Of a stretch of 38,830 bases of DNA, positions 7,941 to 17,300 are shown piece by piece. The position numbers and the translations under genes were made by a program. Where the stretch lies: positions 1 to 38,830 of the forward strand of contig JAAOYB010000003.1 of NCBI GenBank assembly GCA_018221135.1. The letters run 5' to 3'. The first letter of the stretch is position 1, and every line of letters begins with the position of its first letter. Source of the stretch: Candidatus Woesearchaeota archaeon. GTDB taxonomy: Archaea > Nanobdellota > Nanobdellia > Woesearchaeales > BM511. Below the pieces are notes generated by a model. It saw only the letters and a list, made by a program, of their open reading frames with translations, made no database searches and was not told where the DNA came from.

Positions 7941-8801
7941 TTATTCTTTTTTAGAACTTGTTTTTGTAGCTTTTTTTGGCTTAGACTCCTTAGCAGTCTC
8001 TACCTTTTCCTCTTTTTTAGGCTTGGCATCTTCTTTTTTGGAATCAGTTTTGCTAGCAGGTTTCTTTTCGGCTTTGACTTCTTTAGATTCTTCTGCTTTT
8101 TCTTCTGGTTTGACTTCTTTTTCAGCTTTAACTTCTTCGCCTTCTGAGTCGTCGTCTTTAACTTTCTTTTTTGAAAGTCTCGGCTTTGGTTCTTCGCCAG
8201 GCATAGGAGATAAAACAGCGGTTTCTTTTTCAAGATTAATAACTCTGATCTCAAAATTCTTTATAGGAACTATCTTGCTAAGTTTTTCTCTGACAACCTT
8301 TTGCAATTTGTAATCAACGACTTCGCTGAACAACTCTAAGTAATCTTTTGACTCAACAACTTTTTTAAGCTCTAATTTAAGCAATTTTCTCATATCACTT
8401 TTTTGAGAACTCTTAATCTTGTTTCTGGTAAGAACAAAAGGCTTAACCCTGACTTTCTTAGAATCCTTAGTTAACAAAACAAGGCTTTCATCAAGGCGAT
8501 CCCTTCTCCTACGAACATACTTCTTAAGCAAAGAAGGACTAATAAAAAAATCTGTTGGAGTAGTAAAACCAGAGGACTCCTTTACATCAACTACAACGAA
8601 TCGAACACTCATGTTCTGCTTTCTAAAGTCTCCAGTTAAAGTCATAAGGTTCGTTTTTACTTTTTTACCAAGAACATCATTACTTTCTAAAACCGGAGTT
8701 TCTCCAATGAATTTTTTGCCAAGGAAATCAGGAGCGTAAATACTAAACCACTTCTTCTTTCCTTTCGGACTACTTCTCTTACTTGCTCTTTTCTTAGCCA
8801 T
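7941..8801 (-). CDS. rps3ae: 30S ribosomal protein eS1 (S3Ae) with long charged tail
   Basis: Small-subunit protein at the mRNA exit platform. Residues about 1-208 align by eye with the S3Ae family (KKKWFSIYAPDFLG, VKTNLMTLTGDF, YVRRRRDRLDES). The remaining ~78 residues are a low-complexity Lys/Glu/Ala/Ser tail (EEKAEESKEVKAEKKPASK and similar) that most archaeal eS1 proteins lack; eL31 in this window has a similar tail. A TATA box at 8849-8859 would give a leader of about 25 bases. Confidence 0.94.
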   Translation of the reverse strand: MAKKRASKRSSPKGKKKWFSIYAPDFLGKKFIGETPVLESNDVLGKKVKTNLMTLTGDFRKQNMSVRFVVVDVKESSGFTTPTDFFISPSLLKKYVRRRRDRLDESLVLLTKDSKKVRVKPFVLTRNKIKSSQKSDMRKLLKLELKKVVESKDYLELFSEVVDYKLQKVVREKLSKIVPIKNFEIRVINLEKETAVLSPMPGEEPKPRLSKKKVKDDDSEGEEVKAEKEVKPEEKAEESKEVKAEKKPASKTDSKKEDAKPKKEEKVETAKESKPKKATKTSSKKE

Positions 8802-8848
8802 TTTAATAATAAAGTAAAAACTTTGATGTTTCAGAGGAAAAACAACCT

Positions 8849-8859
8849 ATTTATAAATG
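8849..8859 (-). promoter_or_regulatory. TATA box upstream of eS1
   Basis: CATTTATAAAT on the minus strand, about 50 bases before the eS1 ATG. It implies a short 5' leader rather than a leaderless mRNA. Confidence 0.45.
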
Positions 8860-8893
8860 TTTCTTTAATAAAGAATAGACGATAAAAAGCATC

Positions 8894-10294
8894 TTATAAG
8901 TTTGATAACCAATCTTTTACTACGAGTGTAGCTTGGCAATCATCTTTGTTATATTCAACTATTAAATCCTTATACTTTTTTTCTCCTTCTAAATACTTAG
9001 CATACCAAAACATGCTAAGAGCGCCCCCAACACCTTTTTTAGACCAACTAAAACCAAGATGTTTAGCAACGTTTTTAATGCTATACGAATAAACTGGCAA
9101 GACAACATTTCTTGTTAGAACACTAAAAACATCAACGAATCTTTCTTCTATTCTACTAATTAATTTCTCATCGTAGCCATACCTTTTTTTCATTCTCTTA
9201 ATAGAGCTTTTCTCGTAGCTAGTATAGTGATAAATGATAAAATCATCACCTAATCTTCTTATTTCTTCTAAAAAAGATTTCCAAACACTTTTTTCATCAC
9301 AGGAGGTTTTCCCAAAAAAAGAAAAGTATTTCTCAACTTCTTTTTGGTTATCCCTAATTATTAATCCATACAAGTAATCAATGCCTAAGCTAGGCTCGCC
9401 TTCTATATCAAAAAAGACGTCGTACCTAACCTTTTTGAACTCAGGTTTTTTTAAGACCAAAAACTTTTTTTCAACCAAGCTTTTCGATTGTAAAACCCAC
9501 CGCTTAATACCTTTATGCGTGACGCCTTTCCATAAAGAAATACTATTTGGGTTAGTCTTTGCTAATTTTTGATAATCACTTATTTTTTGCTTTACTAAGT
9601 TTTTCTTAGCGTTGTGACCGAGTTTATGAATTAGTGACAAATCCTTTTTTTTCTCAGCTACGCTTAGACAATGATTTCTCCAAACGCACTCAGAACAACT
9701 ACTACTAAGCGAAAAATCCATTTTTTTTTCTTGCTCAAACAAAATCCTTATTTCTCGCAACGTCTTTTTAAACGCGTCATACTCTTCTTTTGAGATATCA
9801 AAACCTATTTTTTCTTTTTCAAAATTAATAATGTAACCTTTACTAGGAAGGACTCCTTGGATCTTGCTTAATAAATAATCATAAAAAACGACTTGGATGC
9901 GATATTCTTTCTTAAGATTTTTTCCGCTTTTGATCTCAACAGCTATATAATAATGATTTCCTAACTTGCTTTTGCCTTTCTCCTTAATCAATAAGTCTGG
10001 TCGGCCAAGCAAATCATCATGTAATAATACTCCTTGATAAATTACTTCTTCACCTCGCCGCATCAAACCAAGTGTTTTATTAAAACCCTCTTCTTCATCT
10101 TTGTAATCAACTTTTAAGTGAGGCAAGTCAAGAATTACGTCTTTTTCGTGGGATAAGCCAGCTTTTATTTTGTTTTGTAAAAAATCACTAATCTTTAACT
10201 TTTTTTTCTCGTCCCCCCATAAATCAAGATAAATTTTTTGAGGGCACTGAACATAATTGTAGAAGTGAGTTGCGCTAACCAAATTTTTCTTCAT
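8894..10294 (-). CDS. PD-(D/E)XK nuclease with Fe-S cysteines and RNase H-like domain (TM0106/RNase_H_2 type)
   Basis: Predicted DNA nuclease of the RecB/Cas4-like group, 466 residues. The PD-(D/E)XK core is GRPDLL (Asp100) with VEIKSGK (Glu120, Lys122). Four cysteines placed as in Cas4/AddB iron-sulfur nucleases are Cys17 (VQCPQK) and Cys200/203/209 (SCSECVWRNHC). The C-terminal third is an RNase H-like domain with FFDIEGE (Asp296, Glu298), a conserved YHYTSYE segment and terminal YNKDDC. No cas genes or CRISPR repeats are present, so a repair or processing role is more likely than adaptation. Single gene with a TATA-like box (TTTTTATTAAG) about 29 bases before the ATG. Confidence 0.85.
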   Translation of the reverse strand: MKKNLVSATHFYNYVQCPQKIYLDLWGDEKKKLKISDFLQNKIKAGLSHEKDVILDLPHLKVDYKDEEEGFNKTLGLMRRGEEVIYQGVLLHDDLLGRPDLLIKEKGKSKLGNHYYIAVEIKSGKNLKKEYRIQVVFYDYLLSKIQGVLPSKGYIINFEKEKIGFDISKEEYDAFKKTLREIRILFEQEKKMDFSLSSSCSECVWRNHCLSVAEKKKDLSLIHKLGHNAKKNLVKQKISDYQKLAKTNPNSISLWKGVTHKGIKRWVLQSKSLVEKKFLVLKKPEFKKVRYDVFFDIEGEPSLGIDYLYGLIIRDNQKEVEKYFSFFGKTSCDEKSVWKSFLEEIRRLGDDFIIYHYTSYEKSSIKRMKKRYGYDEKLISRIEERFVDVFSVLTRNVVLPVYSYSIKNVAKHLGFSWSKKGVGGALSMFWYAKYLEGEKKYKDLIVEYNKDDCQATLVVKDWLSNL

Positions 10295-10402
10295 AAAAAA
10301 ATAATAGTTATACCCTTCTTAATAAAAACTACTATTTCTCTCCCATCCCTAAGAATAAAATGATAAGATTATTAAACAAAGAAAACCATATAATGAAGTG
10401 TT

Positions 10403-11605
10403 ATGAAACTATCAATGACAGACTTAATAAGATTACTCCTTCCAACTAATAGTACGAGAAGAGAACACTTAAGAAATCTCAAAAACTTTTTTGACACAAA
10501 AAATTATTGGAAGATAAAAGCATTGATAAAATCAAAAAAAGCAGGGGTTTCGTACGATTCTTTAAACACGAGCACAGATTTCTTGACTTTTTCGAATTAC
10601 CCAATACTAAACGTTGCCGTAGACGAAGAAAACACCAAGAAATTCGTTGAATTAGCAAACCAAATAATACAAGAAAAAACATACGAAGACGCGTATCAAA
10701 GATTCAAAAAAGAAGCAGAACAAAAAATTATAAGTCTTATAGCACCAAACATAAAAGGACTAGACACAGTCAAACTAGCAAGCGCGCTTCAATTAGTCTC
10801 AACAGAGAACACCCACATACTACTATTAGGAGACCCAGGCACAGGCAAAACAGACATTCTTAGAAGCTCAACAGAAATACACCCCAAAACCAGTATGGGG
10901 CTTGGTAGTGGGATAAGCAAAGCAGGGCTAAGCGTAGCGTTTGACGGAAAACAGATGATAAAAGGGCTTCTCCCTTTAGCAGACCAAGGAATATGTTGTA
11001 TTGATGAATTAAACCTAATGAGAAAAGAAGACAGAGCAAGCCTCTACAACGCCATGGAAAAAGGTTTCATAACCTATGACAAAGCAAACAAACACATACG
11101 CCTTGATGCCAGGATAAGCGTCTTAGCAACAGCGAACCCAAAAGGAGACAACTTTGTGGGTTGGATGACAGACACCCTAAAAAAACAAACACCTTTCGAC
11201 GCAGCTCTTCTAAGCCGCTTCCACTTAGTATTCTTAATCAGAAAACCGGACATAAAAGAATTCTTAGAGATAACACGTCAAATAATAAGACAAGAAAAGA
11301 AAAAAGAATCAATAGCGAATAAGAACTTCGCAAAAAAATACGTTGAGCATAGTAGAAGCATAGAAGTTGAGTTCCCAAAAACTTTTGAAAAAGAAGTTGT
11401 GAGTTTTGTTGAATCACTAAAAAAGAAAGAAAAAGATTACTTAGTAGACATAAGCCCAAGATTAGTCATAGGATTTATTAGGTTCTCAAAAGCTAGTGCC
11501 AGGATGAACTTAAGAAGCAAAGTTAATTACGCAGATATAAAAAAAGTCAAAAAAATCTTTGTTGAAAGCCTAGATATAAAAAAGAAAAAACCACTTGTAG
11601 ATTAA
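10403..11605 (+). CDS. MCM-like AAA+ ATPase lacking the usual N-terminal domain
   Basis: The AAA+ core is MCM-type. It has an EDAYQRFKKEAEQKIISLIAPNIKGLDTVKLASALQLV lead-in, Walker A GDPGTGKT (143-150), an MCM-like SGISKAGLSVA segment, Walker B CCIDEL (198-203), sensor 1 ATANP and arginine finger LLSRFHLVFLI (Arg272). The C-terminal lid resembles the MCM IS-R-L...FSKASARMNLR region. Replicative archaeal MCMs are usually about 650-700 residues with an OB-fold/zinc N-terminal domain; this protein has 400, with only ~95 dissimilar residues before the ATPase. It may be a divergent MCM paralogue or a dedicated ATPase. It is convergent with the next gene; the stop codons are one base apart. Confidence 0.8.
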   Translation: MKLSMTDLIRLLLPTNSTRREHLRNLKNFFDTKNYWKIKALIKSKKAGVSYDSLNTSTDFLTFSNYPILNVAVDEENTKKFVELANQIIQEKTYEDAYQRFKKEAEQKIISLIAPNIKGLDTVKLASALQLVSTENTHILLLGDPGTGKTDILRSSTEIHPKTSMGLGSGISKAGLSVAFDGKQMIKGLLPLADQGICCIDELNLMRKEDRASLYNAMEKGFITYDKANKHIRLDARISVLATANPKGDNFVGWMTDTLKKQTPFDAALLSRFHLVFLIRKPDIKEFLEITRQIIRQEKKKESIANKNFAKKYVEHSRSIEVEFPKTFEKEVVSFVESLKKKEKDYLVDISPRLVIGFIRFSKASARMNLRSKVNYADIKKVKKIFVESLDIKKKKPLVD

Positions 11606-11606
11606 T

Positions 11607-12122
11607 CTAATTCAAAATTATCGTGTTGTTTTTTCCTTTCTTTTTTTTGATAACTAACTCTTTTTCTATCAATGATTTTATGACTCTGTGAGCTTTTACT
11701 TTATTATTAGAAAAAATATTAGTTACTTGTTTTTGCAAAATTACTCCTTCGTTTCTTTGTAGTAATTCAATAACTACTTTTTCGTCTTCGCTAAGATAAG
11801 AATCTTCTTTGTCTAAATCAATGCTCACAATATTTTTTTTGATGACATCCTCTTTGGTTTCTTCAGTTTCTTCATCAACGCTTTTTTTGCTCACATTTTT
11901 TTTGGTGAAAACAAAACGTTCCTCTTTCTTCTTTTTTTTATAAAAAGTGGAGAAATACAAAAAGAACAATCCGAATACGAAAATCATCAAGGCAAACACT
12001 TGAAAAAAAACGGCCAAGAAACTTTTCTCAAAATAAGAAAGCCAAACAATTATTATGCTAATAATTAATAAAACAATTGAAATACTTGTTTTTACAAAGA
12101 CCCTCCCCAACGCGTTTCTCAT
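11607..12122 (-). CDS. Membrane-anchored winged-helix protein
   Basis: 171 residues in three parts. Two predicted transmembrane helices lie at about 12-30 and 35-60. A charged low-complexity linker (KKKKKEERF... to about 108) follows. The C-terminal domain (LSEDEKVVIELLQRNEGVILQKQVTN..VKAHRVIKSLIEKELVIKKKKGK) has the helix-turn-helix and basic wing of a MarR-like winged helix. This is the layout of archaeal membrane-tethered transcription regulators. The domain assignment is by pattern; target and signal are unknown. It is convergent with the MCM-like gene. Confidence 0.65.
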   Translation of the reverse strand: MRNALGRVFVKTSISIVLLIISIIIVWLSYFEKSFLAVFFQVFALMIFVFGLFFLYFSTFYKKKKKEERFVFTKKNVSKKSVDEETEETKEDVIKKNIVSIDLDKEDSYLSEDEKVVIELLQRNEGVILQKQVTNIFSNNKVKAHRVIKSLIEKELVIKKKKGKNNTIILN

Positions 12123-12200
12123 AGTAAAGGGTAGGATAGTGAAACTAATATTAAAAACTTTTCATAAAAAAAGTAGTGATTGAAACCATTATTGTAACTG

Positions 12201-12374
12201 TTATATGTCCCTTCCCATAACAGTTCTTCTACCATTGGCTTCAGCTCTTATTATCGCTTCTTCTATTAACTTTTTTACTTTTTCGTTTAAGACATCAACA
12301 AAGTCGCTTGAAACGCTGTAACCACCAGTAACTTCTTTTATTTTTGCTTTGATAACAATTAAATCCGAACTCAT
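12201..12374 (-). CDS. Small histone-fold protein (DUF1931/NFYB-like)
   Basis: A 57-residue ORF missing from the track, MSSDLIVIKAKIKEVTG... ending NGRRTVMGRDI. The pattern VSSDFVDVLNEKVKKLIEEAIIRAEANGRRTVMGRDI matches the second half of the histone fold (long central helix, then GR-(R/K)-TV-x-x-DI). The KAKIKE start recalls DUF1931 proteins. It begins 20 bases after the gltX stop on the same strand, with a Shine-Dalgarno-like GAGGTAA six bases before the ATG, so it is probably translated from the gltX mRNA. DNA binding is inferred from the fold. Confidence 0.75.
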   Translation of the reverse strand: MSSDLIVIKAKIKEVTGGYSVSSDFVDVLNEKVKKLIEEAIIRAEANGRRTVMGRDI

Positions 12375-12394
12375 TTTTTATTACCTCTAATAAC

Positions 12395-14080
12395 TTATTT
12401 GTGTGCATATACGAATTTATAAACATTGCTTCTGACTTCATCAAGTCTTACAAAACCGAAACGCTCAAATTGAACAACGCTATCAAGCTTGGCTTTCTTG
12501 ATATTTTTCTCAACAAAACCGTTCTTAACGCTTACATCATCCATTAAGATTTCTGCTTTTATTAATTCATCACTTTTTTTTGGAAGCCAATGAATTATGC
12601 CTTTTCCTTTTTGTTTTTTGTAATCATCATAATATTTAGAGACAAAAACAAAACCCGTCTTTGTTTTCTTAAAATTAAGGCAATCCATCAAACGATAAAT
12701 GACACCAATCTTAATAGAATCATAATCTTTTTTCTCAACCAAGAAAACATCTTCTGTACTCATTTTTCTGCCCCCTTTCCTATCAGGGTGCAAATCGAGC
12801 TCGACATCTAAATTAGGCGCTCCTTCAATAACGATTTCTACAGGGTCTTCGATGAAAAAAAAGCGGTCTGATGAGTTATCAAGTATCCTTCTATTAATAC
12901 TAGCGATGACTGAGTAATCAATATTTGTTTGCTGTTTAGACAAACCAGCAATCTTAGATAATTCAACTAATGTTTCTTTTACAACACCTCTTTTTCTTAG
13001 TGCTCGAAGAGTCACGAGTCTTGGGTCATCCCAACCAAGAAACTCTTTAGCTAGTATTTTTTCTCTTATTTCACGTCCCTGAGTGATGGCACCAGTAATG
13101 TTGAAACGACCATATTGTTTGAACTCAATATGTCTAAAACTAAAAAGGTCAGCGATGTAATGCTGCAATTCGATTCTTGATTCGAACTCATTGCTTCTAA
13201 GAACATGTGTTACTTTGTTAAGACCATCTTCTATAGCGCTTTCAAAATCGTAAAGAGGCCATATCAAATACTTCTTTTTTTGCCTGTAATGAGACGTTTT
13301 ATTAATCCTGAAAATACTTGGGTCTCGCATAACAGCGTTTTTGTGCTTCATATCAATTTTTAGTCTTAACGTGCATTCACCTTCTTTGAAGTCTCCTTTT
13401 CTCATCTGAGACCAAAGACCAAGGTTTTTCCTAGTATCAAAACCTCTATGCTCACAGTCCTTCATCGCTCTACGCTTCGCACTGGTTTGTTCTTTTGTGC
13501 AAAAACAAACATAAGATTTATCGTCGTTTATTAATTTCTCTGCGTAACTATAATAAACATCCATGTGATCAGATGCAAAAATTGTTTTGTCAGGATTGAT
13601 ATCTAAGTAATATACGACGTCTATTTGTATTGCGTCAACAAATTCTTGTTCTTCTCGCTCGGGGTTTGTGTCATCAAATCGAAGAAAACACTTTCCCTTG
13701 TACATCTTTGCATACAAATAATTAATTAAGAAGCTAAGCGCGTGTCCAACGTGGTTGTATTTGCTTGGCTCAGGAGCCATTCTTGTAACTACTTTTCCCT
13801 CCTCAGCGTTTCTTAACGATGGAAGCTCACTTTTTTTGGTTTCCTTTTTCTCTTTAACACTACCTTGTTCTTCAAATAACTTCTTTTGTTTATCAGGAGA
13901 GTAACTATTTACTTCTCTTACTACTTCATTAATTATTTTGGCATGTTCTTTAGGATTAAAACCCTTAAATATCTTCATCAACGGCCCTATCACCGCACCA
14001 GGGTTGGCCTTACCTTTGAACTTAACCGCGTTCTCAAGAGCTAAGCTCTTAGCAAGGCTTTCTAACTCTTTTTTATCCAT
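12395..14080 (-). CDS. gltX: Glutamyl-tRNA synthetase (archaeal GlxRS type)
   Basis: Class I synthetase for tRNA-Glu, probably also tRNA-Gln in a non-discriminating role since no GlnRS is seen here (inference). An N-terminal ~95-residue helical extension precedes the catalytic core. HIGH-like HVGH lies in RMAPEPSKYNHVGH, and the FDDTNPEREEQEFVD segment follows. The position of the KMSKS loop reads ITQGREIREKI, a loose version with no lysine. The beta-barrel anticodon domain is archaeal/GlnRS-like. The track starts at GTG 14098; the ATG at 14080 (MDKKELES) is preferred because the TATA box at 14101-14110 lies 25-26 bases before it. Confidence 0.93.
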   Translation of the reverse strand: MDKKELESLAKSLALENAVKFKGKANPGAVIGPLMKIFKGFNPKEHAKIINEVVREVNSYSPDKQKKLFEEQGSVKEKKETKKSELPSLRNAEEGKVVTRMAPEPSKYNHVGHALSFLINYLYAKMYKGKCFLRFDDTNPEREEQEFVDAIQIDVVYYLDINPDKTIFASDHMDVYYSYAEKLINDDKSYVCFCTKEQTSAKRRAMKDCEHRGFDTRKNLGLWSQMRKGDFKEGECTLRLKIDMKHKNAVMRDPSIFRINKTSHYRQKKKYLIWPLYDFESAIEDGLNKVTHVLRSNEFESRIELQHYIADLFSFRHIEFKQYGRFNITGAITQGREIREKILAKEFLGWDDPRLVTLRALRKRGVVKETLVELSKIAGLSKQQTNIDYSVIASINRRILDNSSDRFFFIEDPVEIVIEGAPNLDVELDLHPDRKGGRKMSTEDVFLVEKKDYDSIKIGVIYRLMDCLNFKKTKTGFVFVSKYYDDYKKQKGKGIIHWLPKKSDELIKAEILMDDVSVKNGFVEKNIKKAKLDSVVQFERFGFVRLDEVRSNVYKFVYAHK

Positions 14081-14100
14081 GAAAGTCATAATAGGCACAG

Positions 14101-14110
14101 TTTATTTAAA
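14101..14110 (-). promoter_or_regulatory. TATA box for gltX
   Basis: TTTAAATAAA on the minus strand, centred 25-26 bases before the ATG at 14080. It overlaps no coding sequence if that ATG is the start, and it decides between the three in-frame start candidates. Confidence 0.55.
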
Positions 14111-14137
14111 AAACTAACTTATCTCACAGCTCAAAAC

Positions 14138-14270
14138 TTTTATAAATAAGTAAGAAATAACAAGACAAATTCAAGAAAAATGGTAGAAACAAGAGGCGAA
14201 ATCATCATTTCTATTATTATTTAGCGTAGGTCAACCAATAAAAATATAATGGTTGGCAAAAAACTGATAA
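14138..14270 (+). other. Gene-free stretch with TATA box and small hairpin
   Basis: The 240-base gtlX-ileS gap contains CTTTTATAAATAAG at 14138-14151. About 26 bases on, only a 14-codon ORF (14180-14224) and then an inverted repeat CAACCA (14232-14237) / TGGTTG (14250-14255) follow. A short non-coding transcript is possible, but no known RNA family was recognised. The ileS promoter is separate (14286-14295). Confidence 0.3.
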
Positions 14271-14285
14271 GATATAGTAATAAGC

Positions 14286-14295
14286 CTTTTTATTA
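14286..14295 (+). promoter_or_regulatory. TATA box for ileS
   Basis: CTTTTATTAA centred about 30 bases before the ileS ATG. Confidence 0.5.
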
Positions 14296-14320
14296 ATTCA
14301 AAAAAACAAGATATTAGAAG

Positions 14321-17300
14321 ATGAGCGAAGAAAAAACAAATAAGTACGACGCGAAGAGAATAGAAGAAAAAACTATTAGTTTCTGGAATAAAAACAAGAT
14401 TTACGAAAAAGCCAAAGCAAAAAACGCTGGCAAAAAAAAGTTCTACTACTTAGACGGGCCACCATACACCACGGGAAAAATCCATATCGGTCACGCGTGG
14501 GGGAAAGCTCTTCGAGACAGTATTCTGAGATATAAGAGGCTGCAAGGATTCGATGTCTGGGACCAACCAGGGTTCGATATGCACGGCTTACCAATAGAGG
14601 TAAGTGTGGAGAAGAAGTTTGGTATTAATGATAAAAAAGAAATAATTGAGAAGTACGGCATGCAAAAATTTATTGAGATGTGTCAAGAATACGCGCTAGA
14701 ACAACTATACCCTATGATTGATGATTTTAAAAGACTCGGGGTGTGGATGAACTGGGACGACCCTTATATGACTATAAAAAACGAGTACATCGAAGGTGTG
14801 TGGTGGGCGCTTAAGCGAGCACACCAAAACAAATATCTCTATCAAGGAAAAAAAGCGATGTCGTGGTGTCCTAGGTGCGCAACGGCCTTAGCAAAGCACG
14901 AATTAGAATACGAAAACGTAACAGATGATTCTATCTTTGTAAAACTTCCAGTGGTAGGAAGAGAAGATACATATTTCATTATTTGGACTACTACGCCGTG
15001 GACTATTCCTTTTAACTTGGCAGTCATGGCTCACCCAGATTTCGAATACGTAGAAGCAAGAACCGAAGATGATGAGACTTGGATACTCTCAAAAGGGTTA
15101 TCAACAAGTGTTATTGGCGGCGTTGCTAATAAGAAATTCAAAGTAATAAAAACATACAAAGGAGAAAAACTGGGAGGCGTGCGTTACAAGCACATCTTCG
15201 AAGACGAAATTCCTTACCACAAAAAAATTGATGAAGAAAACCCAAAAACTCACACAGTCTTACTAACAGATAAGTATGTTGATTTAAGTGCTGGTACTGG
15301 TTTGGTTCACTGCGCCCCAGGATGCGGAGCAGAGGATTTTGAAGTAGGACGCTCTAATGGCATCCCTGCTTTTAATGAAATAGATGACCACGGCGTATTC
15401 AATGAGACCACAGGAGTTTTTTCTGGGTTGATAGCTAGAAAAGATGATAAGAAATTTATACAAAAAATAAAAGAGAAAGGTGCCCTCATAGAAAGCACAA
15501 AAGTAGACCACGAATACGCTCATTGTTGGAGATGCAAAACCGACGTGATTTACAAAGCAACAGATCAATGGTTCTTAGCAACCGAGAAAGCAAGAGACGA
15601 ACTAGTCAAACAAAACAAGAAGGTTAGTTGGGTTCCTGAATGGGCAGGAAACAAGTGGTTTGATAGCTGGCTTAGAAACCTCCAAGATTGGTGTATTTCA
15701 AGACAAAGATTCTGGGGGATACCCTTGCCGATTTGGAAGTGTAGTTGTGGGGAGACAAGACTCGTAGAATCCGGCGAAGAACTAAAAAAATTAACAGGAA
15801 AAAAACTAGATAACCTTCATCGTCCATGGATTGACAAAATCAAAATAAGATGCGAAAAATGCGATAAGATGACTAGTAGAGTAGAAGACATACTTGATGT
15901 CTGGCTTGATAGTGGGGCAGCTCCTTGGGCGACACTAGGGTATCCAAGCAACAAAAAATTGTATGAACGCCTAGGCGACGTTGATTTCATCTTAGAAGGA
16001 AAAGACCAAATAAGGGGTTGGTTTAACAGCTTAGCGTGTCTGTCTATGGTTTCTCAAAAAAAGATTCCTTTCAAAACAGTTTATATGCACGGATTCATAA
16101 ACGACTCAAAAGGCAGAAAGATGTCAAAGTCACTAAAAAACATTATTAGTCCTTACGAAGTAATCGACACGCAAGGCGCTGATACCTTAAGATATTATGG
16201 GATAGGAGGAAGCAGAGCAGGCCTAGATCTTAACTATAATTTTGAAGATATGAAAACAAAAAATAAGAATTTGTTTATTTTGTGGAACTTACAAAATTAC
16301 TTATTTGATCTAACAAACCAATTAAAAGTTAACCCAGAAAAACTAAAGGTTTCAGATTTAGAGATGGGTCTCGAAGAAGAATACATGTTATCAAAGCTTA
16401 ACTCATCAATAAGCTTAGTCACAAAGCTCTTTGATGAATACAGACTAAACGAAGTACCTTCTGTTATCGAAGAATTATTTTTGGAACTTTCAAGAACATA
16501 TATCCAGCTAGTCCGAGATAAGGCGAGTATAGGAAGTGATGAAGAGAAAAAAACGGTTTCGTACATTGTTTACAAAACATTAACTGAAACCTTAAAATTA
16601 TTAGCTCCTATAACTCCATTTATAAGCGAGGAAATATATTTGAATTTCAAAGCAGAATACGGCTTAAAAGAGGAATCTGTTCACTTAGTTGACTGGCCAA
16701 AAACAGATAACACAAAAATAAATGTTTCATTGGAACAAAGCTTTTTGGTTGCTAAAGAAGTAATCAGCGCAACACTATCTGCTAGGGAACGAGCAAACCT
16801 TGGAATAAGGTGGCCTGTTAAGAAACTAATTGTGGTCTCAAAAGATAAGAAACTAATAAGCGCAGCAAAGAAATTGCTTGGAGTTATAAAACAACAAACA
16901 AACGTAAAAGAAATTGAGTTTAAAGAATCTTTTAGTAAAGTCGAGTTCGAGATTAAACCAAACTATAAAGCGCTTGGACAAATCTTTGGAAAAGACACAG
17001 CGATTATAGGAGAAAAAATAAGAAGCGCTGATTCTAACAAATTAGTTAGTAGTATTAAAGAAAAAGGATTATACAAAATAGGAAAGTACGAGATAAAAAA
17101 TGCTCATATAGAAGTAAGCGAGAAAGTGAGTCTTCCGTATTTCATCGGTGATTTTAGATTTGGAGGTTTATACGTAGATTCAACAAGAACGCCTGAATTA
17201 GAAGCAGAAGGTTACGCCAGGGAACTTATGAGAAGAGTTCAAGTAGCAAGAAAGAATTTAGGCTTGCAAAAACTTGATGATATAAGACTATTATTAGTAT

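Noticed and set aside
8894-10294. Cas4 and a CRISPR system
   Set aside because: Fe-S cysteines and PD-(D/E)XK motif resemble Cas4, but the protein has an extra RNase H-like domain and no repeat arrays or other cas genes are in the window.
14138-14270. C/D box guide RNA
   Set aside because: An ATGATGA-like sequence on the minus strand and a CTGA on the plus strand are on opposite strands; no properly spaced C and D boxes were found.
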